Shown here piece by piece: positions 16,428-24,093 of a stretch of DNA of 64,000 bases. How positions within the stretch are numbered: position 1 is the stretch's first letter; each line of letters opens with the position of its first letter. Below the pieces are notes generated by a model. It had not been told where the DNA came from. It saw nothing but the letters and a program-made list of their open reading frames with translations, and did no database searches. Origin of the DNA: Abyssibius sp040880065 (lineage in GTDB: Bacteria > Pseudomonadota > Alphaproteobacteria > Rhodobacterales > Rhodobacteraceae); assembly GCA_040880065.1 (NCBI GenBank), contig JBBDJE010000003.1, forward strand, positions 124,001 to 188,000. Reading direction: 5' to 3'. The translations under genes and the position numbers were made by a program.

Positions 16428-16928
16428 TTACGCCTCGGCCTCGGCGCGGGCTTCCAAAATGTCAAACGGCACGCCCGGTTCATCCTTGGCGCAGCGGATC
16501 ACCAACGATGTGCGCACGGCCGCCACATTGGGGGCCGAGGTCAAATGCTGGGTGAGGAAGGTCTGAAAGCTCGAAAGATCGGGGGCGACGCATTTCAGAA
16601 TGAAGTCGATTTCACCGTTCAGCATGTGGCATTCGCGCACGAAAGGCCATGTGCGGGCCTGTGCCTCAAAAGCAGCAAGGTCTTTTTCGGCCTGTGAATG
16701 CAGCCCGACCATGGCAAAAACCTGCACCTCGAACCCCAATTCGCGGGCGTTGACCGTGGCATGATAGCCGGTCAGCAGGCCCATCTCTTCCAATGCACGC
16801 ACGCGGCGCAGGCATGGCGGTGCTGAAATGCCGACCCGGTGGGACAGTTCGACATTGGTCATTCGCCCGTTGGCCTGCAATTCGGCGAGAATTTTACGAT
16901 CTATCGGGTCAAGCTTGGTGTGGGGCAT
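16428..16928 (-). CDS. Lrp/AsnC-family transcriptional regulator
   Basis: A 166-residue feast/famine regulator. The N-terminal winged helix is LDPIDRKILAELQANGRMTN followed by VELSHRVGISAPPCLRRVRA, and the C-terminal RAM/AsnC effector domain includes GFEVQVFAMVGLHSQAEKDL and CHMLNGEIDFILKC. Such proteins form octamers that bind amino acids. It is transcribed divergently from trxB with about 160 bp between starts, so it may regulate trxB, itself, or both; no operator can be proven by eye. Start at the first ATG. Confidence 0.92.
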   Translation of the reverse strand: MPHTKLDPIDRKILAELQANGRMTNVELSHRVGISAPPCLRRVRALEEMGLLTGYHATVNARELGFEVQVFAMVGLHSQAEKDLAAFEAQARTWPFVRECHMLNGEIDFILKCVAPDLSSFQTFLTQHLTSAPNVAAVRTSLVIRCAKDEPGVPFDILEARAEAEA

Positions 16929-17087
16929 GGGTATCCGCTACTGAATTTACGTCTGATTACGCGGTTGCGCCCATTTGCGCAATAATATTTCAAACACCTT
17001 GGGCGATTCATGCGGCAATTCATAGGGTTTTCTATGCCAACGCGCGTGCCTATATAGGCTGGAAACGTATTTATACACGAGGCTGCC

Positions 17088-18023
17088 ATGACTGAGACCC
17101 GCCACACCCGCCTGCTGATCATCGGTTCCGGCCCTGCGGGCTATACCGCCGGAGTTTACGGCGCACGCGCTATGCTGGAGCCTATTCTGGTGCAGGGCAT
17201 CCAGCCCGGCGGGCAATTGACCATTACCACCGAGGTTGAAAACTGGCCCGGCGTGAAAGAGGTGCAGGGGCCGGATCTGATGGTGGCGATGCAAGAGCAC
17301 GCGGCCGCAGCGGGCACCGAGATTATCGGCGACCACATCAACAGCGTTGACCTGTCCAAGCGGCCCTTTGTGGCCAAGGGCGATAGCGGCACCACATATA
17401 TTGCCGAGGCGCTGGTGCTGGCCACCGGCGCACAGGCCCGCTGGCTGGGGCTGGACAGTGAAGAGAAGTTTAAAGGCAAGGGCGTTTCGGCCTGCGCCAC
17501 ATGCGACGGGTTTTTCTATCGCGGGGCCGAGGTTGTGGTGATAGGCGGGGGTAATACCGCCGTGGAAGAGGCGCTGTTCCTGACGAAATTCGCCACAAAA
17601 GTCACGCTGATCCATCGCCGCGACACGTTGCGCGCCGAGCGCATTCTGCAAGACCGGCTGATGAAGAACCCCAAGATCGAAACCCTGTGGTTTCATGAAC
17701 TGGACGAGGTTCTGGGTGATGACAGCGGCGTGACCGGCGTGCGTGTGAAGCACACCAAAACCGGAGAGGCGCATGACATTGCCTGTGCCGGTGTGTTCGT
17801 CGCCATCGGCCATGCACCTGCCAGCGAGCTGGTGAAAGACCAGCTTGAAACCCATATGGGTGGCTATGTTGTCACCGCGCCTGATTCCACCGCCACCAGC
17901 ATTCCCGGTGTGTTTGCCGCCGGTGATCTGACCGACCATGTCTATCGGCAGGCGGTAACCAGCGCTGGCATGGGCTGTATGGCCGCGCTTGAGGCGGAAC
18001 GCTTTCTGAGCGGCGAGGAATAA
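17088..18023 (+). CDS. trxB: Thioredoxin reductase
   Basis: FAD- and NADPH-dependent flavoprotein keeping thioredoxin reduced (311 residues, normal length). The FAD-binding motif is IIGSGPAGYTAGVYGARA, the redox-active disulphide is CATCDG, the NADPH motif is VVIGGGNTAVEEALFLTKFA, and the C-terminal FAD motif is GVFAAGDLTDHVYRQAVTSA. It acts in the cytoplasm with thioredoxin. Sitting just upstream of the sulfate-activation gene is sensible, since APS/PAPS reductases draw on thioredoxin, but separate promoters are possible. The divergent Lrp-type gene is a candidate regulator. Confidence 0.97.
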   Translation: MTETRHTRLLIIGSGPAGYTAGVYGARAMLEPILVQGIQPGGQLTITTEVENWPGVKEVQGPDLMVAMQEHAAAAGTEIIGDHINSVDLSKRPFVAKGDSGTTYIAEALVLATGAQARWLGLDSEEKFKGKGVSACATCDGFFYRGAEVVVIGGGNTAVEEALFLTKFATKVTLIHRRDTLRAERILQDRLMKNPKIETLWFHELDEVLGDDSGVTGVRVKHTKTGEAHDIACAGVFVAIGHAPASELVKDQLETHMGGYVVTAPDSTATSIPGVFAAGDLTDHVYRQAVTSAGMGCMAALEAERFLSGEE

Positions 18024-18150
18024 ACGGAACGGGGTTTTGCGCCGCCTTAATTCAGCCGAATGTCTGGTCTAATCGGGTGGCGGCCCGTTGCAATTGCTGC
18101 ATTTCGGGTGCAATACGCTGCCAAATTTGCGCATTTACTCAGGAATTCAG

Positions 18151-19857
18151 ATGACCGCCGCCAACCTAGCCCCGATCGCCGAACTGTATGTATCATATGA
18201 CAGTGCTGCCAAACTGAAGCGCGAGGCTGCAAGCCTGCCAAGCTGGGATTTAAGCCAGCGCCAGACCTGTGACCTTGAATTGCTGATGAATGGTGGATTT
18301 CAGCCACTGAACGGTTTTTTGGGGCAGGCCGATTATGAATCGGTGCGCGACACGATGCGCACCGCCAATGGTGCACTTTGGCCCATGCCCATCACGCTGG
18401 ATGTAACCGAGAAATTCGCTGAAACCGTGACCGTTGGGCAGGATATTGCCCTGCGCGATGCCGAAGGGGTCATTCTGGCCATTTTATCGGTTTCCGATAT
18501 CTGGACGCCGGACCGGCAAGCCGAGGCGCAGGCGGTGTTTGGCAGCACCGATACCCGGCATCCTGCGGTCAACTTTCTGCTGAACGCATCCAACCCTGTA
18601 TATATTGGCGGGGCGATTACCGGCATTCAGGCCCCTGTGCATTACGATTTTCGCGGCAGCCGCAACACGCCCAACGAGCTGCGCGCCTATTTCCGCAAAA
18701 TGGGGTGGCGGCGGATTGTTGCCTTTCAAACCCGCAACCCGCTGCACCGCGCGCATCAGGAACTGACCTTTCGCGCCGCCAAGGAAGCCCAGGCCAACCT
18801 GCTGATCCATCCGGTTGTCGGCATGACCAAGCCCGGCGATATCGACCATTTTACCCGCGTGCGCTGCTATGAGGCGGTGCTGGACAAATACCCCTCCTCG
18901 ACCACGCATCTGAGCCTGTTGAACCTTGCCATGCGCATGGGCGGCCCGCGCGAGGCGCTATGGCATGCCATAATCCGCAAGAACCACGGCTGCACGCATA
19001 TGATTGTGGGGCGCGACCATGCCGGGCCGGGCAAAAACAGCCAGGGCGAAGATTTCTACGGCCCTTATGATGCGCAGGTGCTTGTGGCCGAACATCAGGC
19101 GGAAATCGGCATCGAAATGGTCGACTTCAAGCAAATGGTTTATGTGCAGGAAAAAGCCCAATACGAGCCCCGCGACGAGGTGGCCGAGGGTATGACAATT
19201 CTGGATATTTCCGGCACCGAGTTGCGCCGCCGCCTGCAGGAAGGGTTGGAAATTCCCGAATGGTTCAGCTTTCCCGATGTGGTCAAGGAATTGCGCCGCA
19301 CCAAGCCTGCGCGCTCCAAACAGGGGTTCACGGTGTTTTTCACCGGGCTTTCAGGCTCGGGCAAGTCAACCATTGCCAATGCGCTGATGGTCAAGCTGAT
19401 GGAAATGGGCGGCCGCCCCGTCACCCTGCTTGATGGTGATGTGGTGCGCAAGAACCTGTCATCCGAGCTTGGGTTCTCCAAAGAACACCGCGATTTGAAC
19501 ATTCGCCGCATTGGCTATGTTGCCTCTGAAATCACCAAAAACGGTGGCATCGCCATTTGTGCGCCAATCGCACCCTATACGGCCACACGCGCAGCGGTGC
19601 GCGAGGAGATTGAAGCCTTTGGTGCGTTCATCGAGGTGCATGTGGCCACCAGCCTTGAGGAATGCGAACGCCGCGACCGCAAAGGGCTTTACCAGCTTGC
19701 GCGCGCAGGCAAGATCAAGGAATTCACTGGTATTTCAGACCCTTATGAAGCACCAGAAGTGCCGGAACTGCGGCTGGATACCGAGAATATAGAGGTTGAT
19801 AACTGCGCCCATCAGGTGATTTTGAAGCTGGAGCAAATGGGGCTGATTGCCGGTTAA
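18151..19857 (+). CDS. Bifunctional sulfate adenylyltransferase/adenylylsulfate kinase
   Basis: Fusion of ATP sulfurylase (residues about 1-385) and APS kinase (about 390-568), converting sulfate to APS and then PAPS for cysteine synthesis or sulfation. The sulfurylase active-site motif is QTRNPLHRAHQEL and the second motif is GRDHAGPGKNSQG. The kinase P-loop is GLSGSGKSTIANAL, with the APS-binding region DGDVVRKNLSSELGFS. The ATG at 18151 follows AGGA at a suitable distance and matches homologues. This is the Sat-CysC type rather than the CysD/CysN type. A terminator follows directly. Confidence 0.95.
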   Translation: MTAANLAPIAELYVSYDSAAKLKREAASLPSWDLSQRQTCDLELLMNGGFQPLNGFLGQADYESVRDTMRTANGALWPMPITLDVTEKFAETVTVGQDIALRDAEGVILAILSVSDIWTPDRQAEAQAVFGSTDTRHPAVNFLLNASNPVYIGGAITGIQAPVHYDFRGSRNTPNELRAYFRKMGWRRIVAFQTRNPLHRAHQELTFRAAKEAQANLLIHPVVGMTKPGDIDHFTRVRCYEAVLDKYPSSTTHLSLLNLAMRMGGPREALWHAIIRKNHGCTHMIVGRDHAGPGKNSQGEDFYGPYDAQVLVAEHQAEIGIEMVDFKQMVYVQEKAQYEPRDEVAEGMTILDISGTELRRRLQEGLEIPEWFSFPDVVKELRRTKPARSKQGFTVFFTGLSGSGKSTIANALMVKLMEMGGRPVTLLDGDVVRKNLSSELGFSKEHRDLNIRRIGYVASEITKNGGIAICAPIAPYTATRAAVREEIEAFGAFIEVHVATSLEECERRDRKGLYQLARAGKIKEFTGISDPYEAPEVPELRLDTENIEVDNCAHQVILKLEQMGLIAG

Positions 19858-19865
19858 GCACACCA

Positions 19866-19895
19866 AAGGGCGGCCAATGTGCCGCCCTTCTTTTG
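19866..19895 (+). terminator. Rho-independent terminator after sat-cysC
   Basis: A perfect 9-bp stem, AAGGGCGGC (19866-19874) pairing with GCCGCCCTT (19881-19889), has a 6-base loop and is followed by CTTTTG. It ends the sulfate-activation transcript 9 bp after the stop codon. Confidence 0.8.
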
Positions 19896-20035
19896 CCCGA
19901 CCAAACCCGCGCACGCGATTTTTCAAATGTCTTGCACGATGCGCCCGACCTGCGCCTATACTGTGCTTTCTTGTCCGCAAGCCGGTTGCGCGCACAGGCT
20001 TATGGCCAACCGGCTTGTCCCCCTGTTGAAAGGAT

Positions 20036-20671
20036 ATGACTTTGGCCAAACTTCAAAACCTGAATTACCCCGGCGATGATAAAATTGATGCAGCGCGCCT
20101 TAAAGTTCTGGCGATGCAGATTGTGTTGCTCAATCAGGAGATCAAGGCGCGCGACCCGCGTGACGACAAAAAACAGGCGGCCAAGGCAAAAGGGCTGATC
20201 GCCGCTGTAAAACAGCTTATAAAAGATGCCAGCAGCAATGATGATTACATCAAGTCACGGCTCGGGGCGATCAAGCAAGTTTATGAAATTTACAGCAAAA
20301 CCTACGCAGTCGTCGACAAAATGGATGCGCCTACGAAAAAGCGGCTGGTAAATCCATCCTCGGTCAAAATTTCCGGTGACATGAAATCCAAGCTCAAAGG
20401 CAGCCGAAAAGCAGAGCTTGAAAGCGGGTATGACCACCTACTCAAGGAAATGAAAAAGCCTAAAAACTATGTGCAGCAGCAGGTCGATGGCGTATTTTCC
20501 CCGACCTATAACAAGCATGAGGCGCATGTTTCAGGCAAAGGAAACAGTTGGAAAGCCTATATAGAAGAGGGCACCAAAAACTCCAAATGGCGGCTATATT
20601 TCGTGATGAGCTTTGACGAGGCCAAGGAAGAGCTGACCGTGAAGCTGGCAAAGGCTGTCGAAGATCACTAG
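20036..20671 (+). CDS. Orphan lysine-rich protein with a RelE/YafQ-like C-terminus
   Basis: A 211-residue protein I cannot place in a known family. The first 150 residues are very lysine-rich and helical (for example IKARDPRDDKKQAAKAKGLI). The last 55 follow a pattern reminiscent of RelE/YafQ toxins: N and H, then SGKGNSWKAYIE, KWRLYFVMSFDE, ELTVKLAK, ending in histidine. No signal peptide or membrane helix is seen. Local GC is about 45-50%, below the neighbours, suggesting acquisition. AAAGG is only two bases from the ATG; the TTG at 20042 has better spacing and may be the true start. No antitoxin gene is adjacent. The toxin idea is an inference. Confidence 0.6.
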   Translation: MTLAKLQNLNYPGDDKIDAARLKVLAMQIVLLNQEIKARDPRDDKKQAAKAKGLIAAVKQLIKDASSNDDYIKSRLGAIKQVYEIYSKTYAVVDKMDAPTKKRLVNPSSVKISGDMKSKLKGSRKAELESGYDHLLKEMKKPKNYVQQQVDGVFSPTYNKHEAHVSGKGNSWKAYIEEGTKNSKWRLYFVMSFDEAKEELTVKLAKAVEDH

Positions 20672-20727
20672 CCGGTCTGGCCGCGCGGATCTGTGCAAAT
20701 CACGCGGCCAACACGCGCCTTGGCGCG

Positions 20728-20955
20728 TTAATGCACCGAAACCGGGGCCATATTGTGTTCGCGCGCCAAAGCGAAGGCAAGATCACGGTTGGCAACTAGC
20801 GCAAGGCGCTGGCCATTCGCGTCATGCACGGCGAAAATCGAGGGCATATCGGCGGTTTGGGCGCGCATATCCTGCGGCAGGTCGGCGCGTTTGACAGGGC
20901 GGATATAGACCATCCGGTTCACATCGGTATCGCCAAAGTTATAAGGGGTGTGCAT
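20728..20955 (-). CDS. DUF1150 family protein
   Basis: A 75-residue protein of the DUF1150 family (PF06620), confined largely to alphaproteobacteria. It shows MVYIRPVKRADLPQDMRAQ and the end segment FAVHDANGQRLALVANRDLA. It lies 9 bp downstream of the hsp20 gene on the same strand, the usual arrangement for the family, so it is expected to be induced with the small heat-shock protein. No biochemical role is known to me. Confidence 0.9.
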   Translation of the reverse strand: MHTPYNFGDTDVNRMVYIRPVKRADLPQDMRAQTADMPSIFAVHDANGQRLALVANRDLAFALAREHNMAPVSVH

Positions 20956-20964
20956 GGCGGCCTC

Positions 20965-21375
20965 CTATCCGTTGATTTTGATTTTGCGCATAACCGATTG
21001 CGGCGTCTTGCGCGTCAGGTCGATATGCAGCAAGCCGTTTTCCAGCCAAGCACCGCGCACCTCGACCCCGTCGGCCAGCACAAAGGCGCGCTGGAATTGC
21101 CGCGCCGCAATGCCACGATGCAGGAACACGCGCTCGGATGCGTCATCAACCTGATGACCGGCGATTTTAAGCTGGGCATCTTCAATGGTGATGGTCAGGT
21201 CAGCTTCGGCAAAACCGGCAACCGCAAGCGTGATGCGATAGGCGTTGTCGCCGGATTGTTCGATGTTATAGGGCGGGTAGCCATCGTTCTTGGTGGAGCG
21301 TTCCACCAAACGGTCGAGCTGTTCAAACCCCAATAGGAAGGGGTGCGTGGCAAAGCTTGCCTTGGTCATGGTCAT
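20965..21375 (-). CDS. Hsp20-family small heat-shock protein
   Basis: ATP-independent holdase chaperone (136 residues) with the alpha-crystallin domain in the middle. Seen are YPPYNIEQSGDNAYRITLAV, AGFAEADLTITIEDAQLKI and the terminal strand AWLENGLLHIDLTRKTPQ. The C-terminal IXI-type tail is IKING-like. I chose the ATG at 21375 (MTMTKASFATHPFLLGFEQL); the longer frame includes the promoter region. A heat-shock sigma-32-like promoter is visible upstream, and the DUF1150 gene follows in the same transcript. Confidence 0.93.
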   Translation of the reverse strand: MTMTKASFATHPFLLGFEQLDRLVERSTKNDGYPPYNIEQSGDNAYRITLAVAGFAEADLTITIEDAQLKIAGHQVDDASERVFLHRGIAARQFQRAFVLADGVEVRGAWLENGLLHIDLTRKTPQSVMRKIKING

Positions 21376-21433
21376 AAAGCCCTTTTGTGAAGCGACTTGC
21401 AGGTAGCGGCCCCAAACGGGCACCGCAGCCATT

Positions 21434-21463
21434 AATATGGGCAGCAGGCGCGCAGGATGCAAG
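21434..21463 (-). promoter_or_regulatory. RpoH (sigma-32)-like promoter of hsp20
   Basis: Reading the minus strand, CTTGCA (21463-21458) and GCCCATATT (21442-21434) are 15 bp apart. The enterobacterial RpoH consensus is CTTGAA, 13-15 bp, CCCCATnT, so the match is close. Transcription would start about 50 bp upstream of the hsp20 ATG. Confidence 0.5.
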
Positions 21464-21520
21464 CCCTTGCCCCGCCCGGCACTTGGCGGCTAGTTTGAGC
21501 TGGCGCATTTGGAGTAAGCC

Positions 21521-21739
21521 ATGACCAACCAGACGACGATGAGCCATGACGCGATTTTGCGCTACGAACTTGAGCGACTAAAAGAAGAACACCGCGACCT
21601 TGATACCGCGATTGCCGCCATGCATGACGCCAATCGCGGCGATGCATTTACGCTGAAACGGCTAAAGCGCCAGAAACTGGCCCTAAAGGACCGGATTTTC
21701 CGTATCGAAGACGAATTGAACCCTGATATTATTGCCTAA
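21521..21739 (+). CDS. YdcH/DUF465 family protein
   Basis: A 72-residue coiled-coil protein of the YdcH family (PF04325). The body is LERLKEEHRDLDTAIAAMHD followed by the conserved LKRLKRQKLALKDRIFRIED and LNPDIIA. The function is unknown despite wide distribution in proteobacteria. It starts at an ATG after a purine-rich leader (GGAGTAAGCC) and converges with the DUF3995 gene, overlapping its stop by 4 bp. Confidence 0.9.
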   Translation: MTNQTTMSHDAILRYELERLKEEHRDLDTAIAAMHDANRGDAFTLKRLKRQKLALKDRIFRIEDELNPDIIA

Positions 21740-22128
21740 AGCTGCAACACCAGCCCCGCCCCGATGATCAGGCATAGCGGCCCGTAATAGCGCCAGTCGA
21801 GCCGCGCAAAGGGCATTTCGGGCGTGATGCGCCGCCAGGCAGGGCTATAGGCGGCCAGCCCGCGCAAAATGAACACCGCCGCCGCACCGCCAAGCCCTAA
21901 ACTGCGCCAAATGCCAATGGGCCAGCCCATCAGCAACCAAATCACCGCTATAAGCGCCACCGCCACCAAGGCCGAGGGCACGGCACCGGGCATTGTGCGA
22001 ATGTCTTTGAAACCGGCAATGGCGCGGGCCAGTTGCGTCTCATCCCGTATCGGCCACCAAAAGCCGATGGCCCAAAGAAGGTGCAATGCCGCCAATGCGG
22101 CCAGAATGGTGGCGAGGATCCATGTCAT
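21736..22128 (-). CDS. DUF3995 membrane protein
   Basis: A 130-residue protein with four predicted membrane helices, starting MTWILATILAALAALHLLWA. The motif WPIRDETQLARAI, then MPGAVPSALVAVALIAVIWL and YSPAWRRITPEMPFARLD, match the DUF3995 family, whose function is unknown. It converges with ydcH (4-bp overlap of the 3' ends) and diverges from purE with about 105 bp between starts. Confidence 0.8.
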   Translation of the reverse strand: MTWILATILAALAALHLLWAIGFWWPIRDETQLARAIAGFKDIRTMPGAVPSALVAVALIAVIWLLMGWPIGIWRSLGLGGAAAVFILRGLAAYSPAWRRITPEMPFARLDWRYYGPLCLIIGAGLVLQL

Positions 22129-22234
22129 GATCGCAGCCTAGCAGCCACTTGGCCGCGCAGATATGCGGCAAACCGCCCTTGCCCCTGACCGCCTTGCGGC
22201 TATGATGCGCGCTTCAATTCGGAAAGGGGCAGGC

Positions 22235-22720
22235 ATGGGCATTTCGGTTGGTATAATCATGGGCAGCCAGTCAGACTGGCCAACATTGCGCAAGGCGGCA
22301 GAGATGCTTGACGAGTTGGGCATTGGCTATGAGGCGAAGATCGTTTCGGCGCATCGCACCCCCGACAGGCTGTGGGACTATGGCCGCAATGCAGCAAGCC
22401 GTGGCTTGCAGGTGATTATCGCAGGGGCCGGTGGTGCGGCGCATTTGCCCGGCATGATGGCCAGCAAAACCCGCATTCCGGTGCTGGGCGTGCCCATTGA
22501 AACCCGCGCACTTGGCGGGCTCGACAGCCTTTATTCCATTGTTCAAATGCCGCGCGGCTTTCCTGTGGGCACCATGGCCATTGGCGCGGCTGGCGCGGCC
22601 AATGCCGGGCTGATGGCGGCGGGCATTCTGGCACTGAATGACCCGGCGCTTGCAGCACGGCTCGATGCATGGCGCGACGCGCTCTCAGCCTCTATTCCCG
22701 AGGACCCTGTGAATGACTAG
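22235..22720 (+). CDS. purE: N5-carboxyaminoimidazole ribonucleotide mutase
   Basis: Class I PurE (161 residues), converting N5-CAIR to CAIR in purine biosynthesis together with PurK. The active-site motif GIIMGSQSDWPTLRKAAEML is at the N-terminus, followed by SAHRTPDRLWDYGRNAASRG and the glycine-rich GAGGAAHLPGMMASKT. The ATG at 22235 follows GGAAAGGGGC at proper spacing. The end overlaps the purK start by 8 bp, so the two are co-translated. Confidence 0.97.
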   Translation: MGISVGIIMGSQSDWPTLRKAAEMLDELGIGYEAKIVSAHRTPDRLWDYGRNAASRGLQVIIAGAGGAAHLPGMMASKTRIPVLGVPIETRALGGLDSLYSIVQMPRGFPVGTMAIGAAGAANAGLMAAGILALNDPALAARLDAWRDALSASIPEDPVND

Positions 22721-23774
22721 CCCCCTGCCCCCCGGTTCCACTATCGGCATTTTAGGCGGCGGGCAGCTTGGCCGGATGCTGAGCGTTGCCGCCAGCCGCC
22801 TTGGGCTGGTTTGCCATATCTATGACCCCGATGCAGGCGCCCCTGCCGCCCAGGTTGCCGCAAAGCATGTGGTGGCGGGCTATGATGATCTGGCAGCGCT
22901 AAGCGCATTCGCGCAAGGTGTCGATGTTATCACCTACGAGTTTGAGAATATCCCCACGGCCGCGCTGGATGCGCTGGAAGCCTTGCGCCCCATCCACCCC
23001 AACCGCCGCGCGCTGGCCACCGCGCAAGACAGAATTGTTGAAAAACAGTTTCTTGCCGGGCTTGGCCTGCAGGTTGCACCCTTTGCGCCCGTCGCTTCGC
23101 TGGCCGAGCTGCAAGCGGCTTTGGTGCGCATCGGCACGCCTGCCATTCTGAAAACCACCCGCCTTGGCTATGACGGCAAGGGGCAGGTGCGTATTGACAA
23201 TGCCCACGAGGCTAAGGCCGCCTGGGCGCAGATGGCAGGTGCTGAGAGTGTGCTCGAAGGTTTTGTGGCGTTTGATCGCGAAATTTCCGTCATCGCGGCG
23301 CGCGGGCCGGACGGGGCGGTGACCTGCTATGATCCCGGCGAAAACGTGCATAAAAGCGGCATTTTGCACACAACCACCGTGCCCGCCACGCTAAAAGCTG
23401 GCCAGCATATGGATGCGGTGCTGCTCGCCGGCCGCATTCTCAATGCGCTCGACTATGTTGGCGTGATGGGCGTGGAACTGTTCGTGACGGCCAGCGGCCT
23501 GATCGTCAACGAAATCGCCCCGCGCGTGCATAATTCCGGACATTGGACGCAGAATGCCTGCCTTGTCGACCAGTTTGAGCAGCATATCCGCGCGATTGCG
23601 GGCTGGAAGCTTGGCGATGGCAGCCGTCACGCCAATGCCGTGATGACCAATCTGATCGGCAATGATGTCACTATCGCGCCCACCACCAACCAAGCCCTGC
23701 ATTTATACGGCAAAGCCGAGGCAAGGCAGGGCCGCAAAATGGGCCATACCATCCGACTTTCCCCGAAAACCTGA
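22713..23774 (+). CDS. purK: 5-(carboxyamino)imidazole ribonucleotide synthase
   Basis: ATP-grasp enzyme carboxylating AIR to N5-CAIR with bicarbonate (353 residues), the step before PurE. The N-terminal motif is IGILGGGQLGRMLSVAASRL, and ATP-grasp elements include ILKTTRLGYDGKGQVRI and ELFVTASGLIVNEIAPRVHN, then SGHWTQNACLVDQFEQHIRA. Length and order relative to purE are normal. Downstream lies a non-coding stretch of about 320 bp and then the Abi_C-like gene. Confidence 0.97.
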   Translation: MTSPLPPGSTIGILGGGQLGRMLSVAASRLGLVCHIYDPDAGAPAAQVAAKHVVAGYDDLAALSAFAQGVDVITYEFENIPTAALDALEALRPIHPNRRALATAQDRIVEKQFLAGLGLQVAPFAPVASLAELQAALVRIGTPAILKTTRLGYDGKGQVRIDNAHEAKAAWAQMAGAESVLEGFVAFDREISVIAARGPDGAVTCYDPGENVHKSGILHTTTVPATLKAGQHMDAVLLAGRILNALDYVGVMGVELFVTASGLIVNEIAPRVHNSGHWTQNACLVDQFEQHIRAIAGWKLGDGSRHANAVMTNLIGNDVTIAPTTNQALHLYGKAEARQGRKMGHTIRLSPKT

Positions 23775-24093
23775 CCTGTCATTGACCCGACAGCCCCCGC
23801 GCCCAGCCGCCGGGACCTGTTCAGCCATTGGGCAGTGAAATGAGGGTTGGGGGGAAATGTGCGGGTTTGGTTTGCGAGGCGGAGGGGACGTTCGCGATTG
23901 TTCAGCATAGACTAACCTGAGCGGCGGCACCGCGCAGGGAGGGGGCGGTGCAAAGTCGCGAACCGTGGCTGTCGTTCCCGACGTGCCCGGCCCTTTGCGG
24001 TCATTGGCCGAGCGCGCCCGTTTCTACAATGCGGTTCACCAAAGCAGACATCTGAGATGTCATTGCGTTATCACTGGTTGGAAGGCCCAGAAT
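23775..24093. other. Non-coding region upstream of the Abi_C-like gene
   Basis: About 320 bp without a credible gene. It begins with a weak hairpin (CTGTC/GACAG at 23777-23797) just after purK. It then has G-rich sequence around 23841-23892 and, around 23990-24030, a TTGCGGTCATTGG-type stretch resembling decayed intergenic sequence I recall from Rhodobacteraceae genomes (low confidence). A short perfect inverted repeat lies at 24047-24061, close to the next start codon. Confidence 0.4.
24047..24061. promoter_or_regulatory. Perfect 7-bp inverted repeat, possible operator
   Basis: GACATCT and AGATGTC flank one central base, 32 bp upstream of the ATG of the Abi_C-like gene and upstream of its ribosome-binding site (GGAAGG, 24080-24085). 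It could be an operator for a repressor or a small RNA hairpin. No promoter pair is convincing around it. Confidence 0.45.

Noticed and set aside
18024..18150. Sulfur-responsive riboswitch (such as SAM-II) before sat-cysC
   Set aside because: The 127-bp leader shows no conserved pseudoknot blocks that I can identify.
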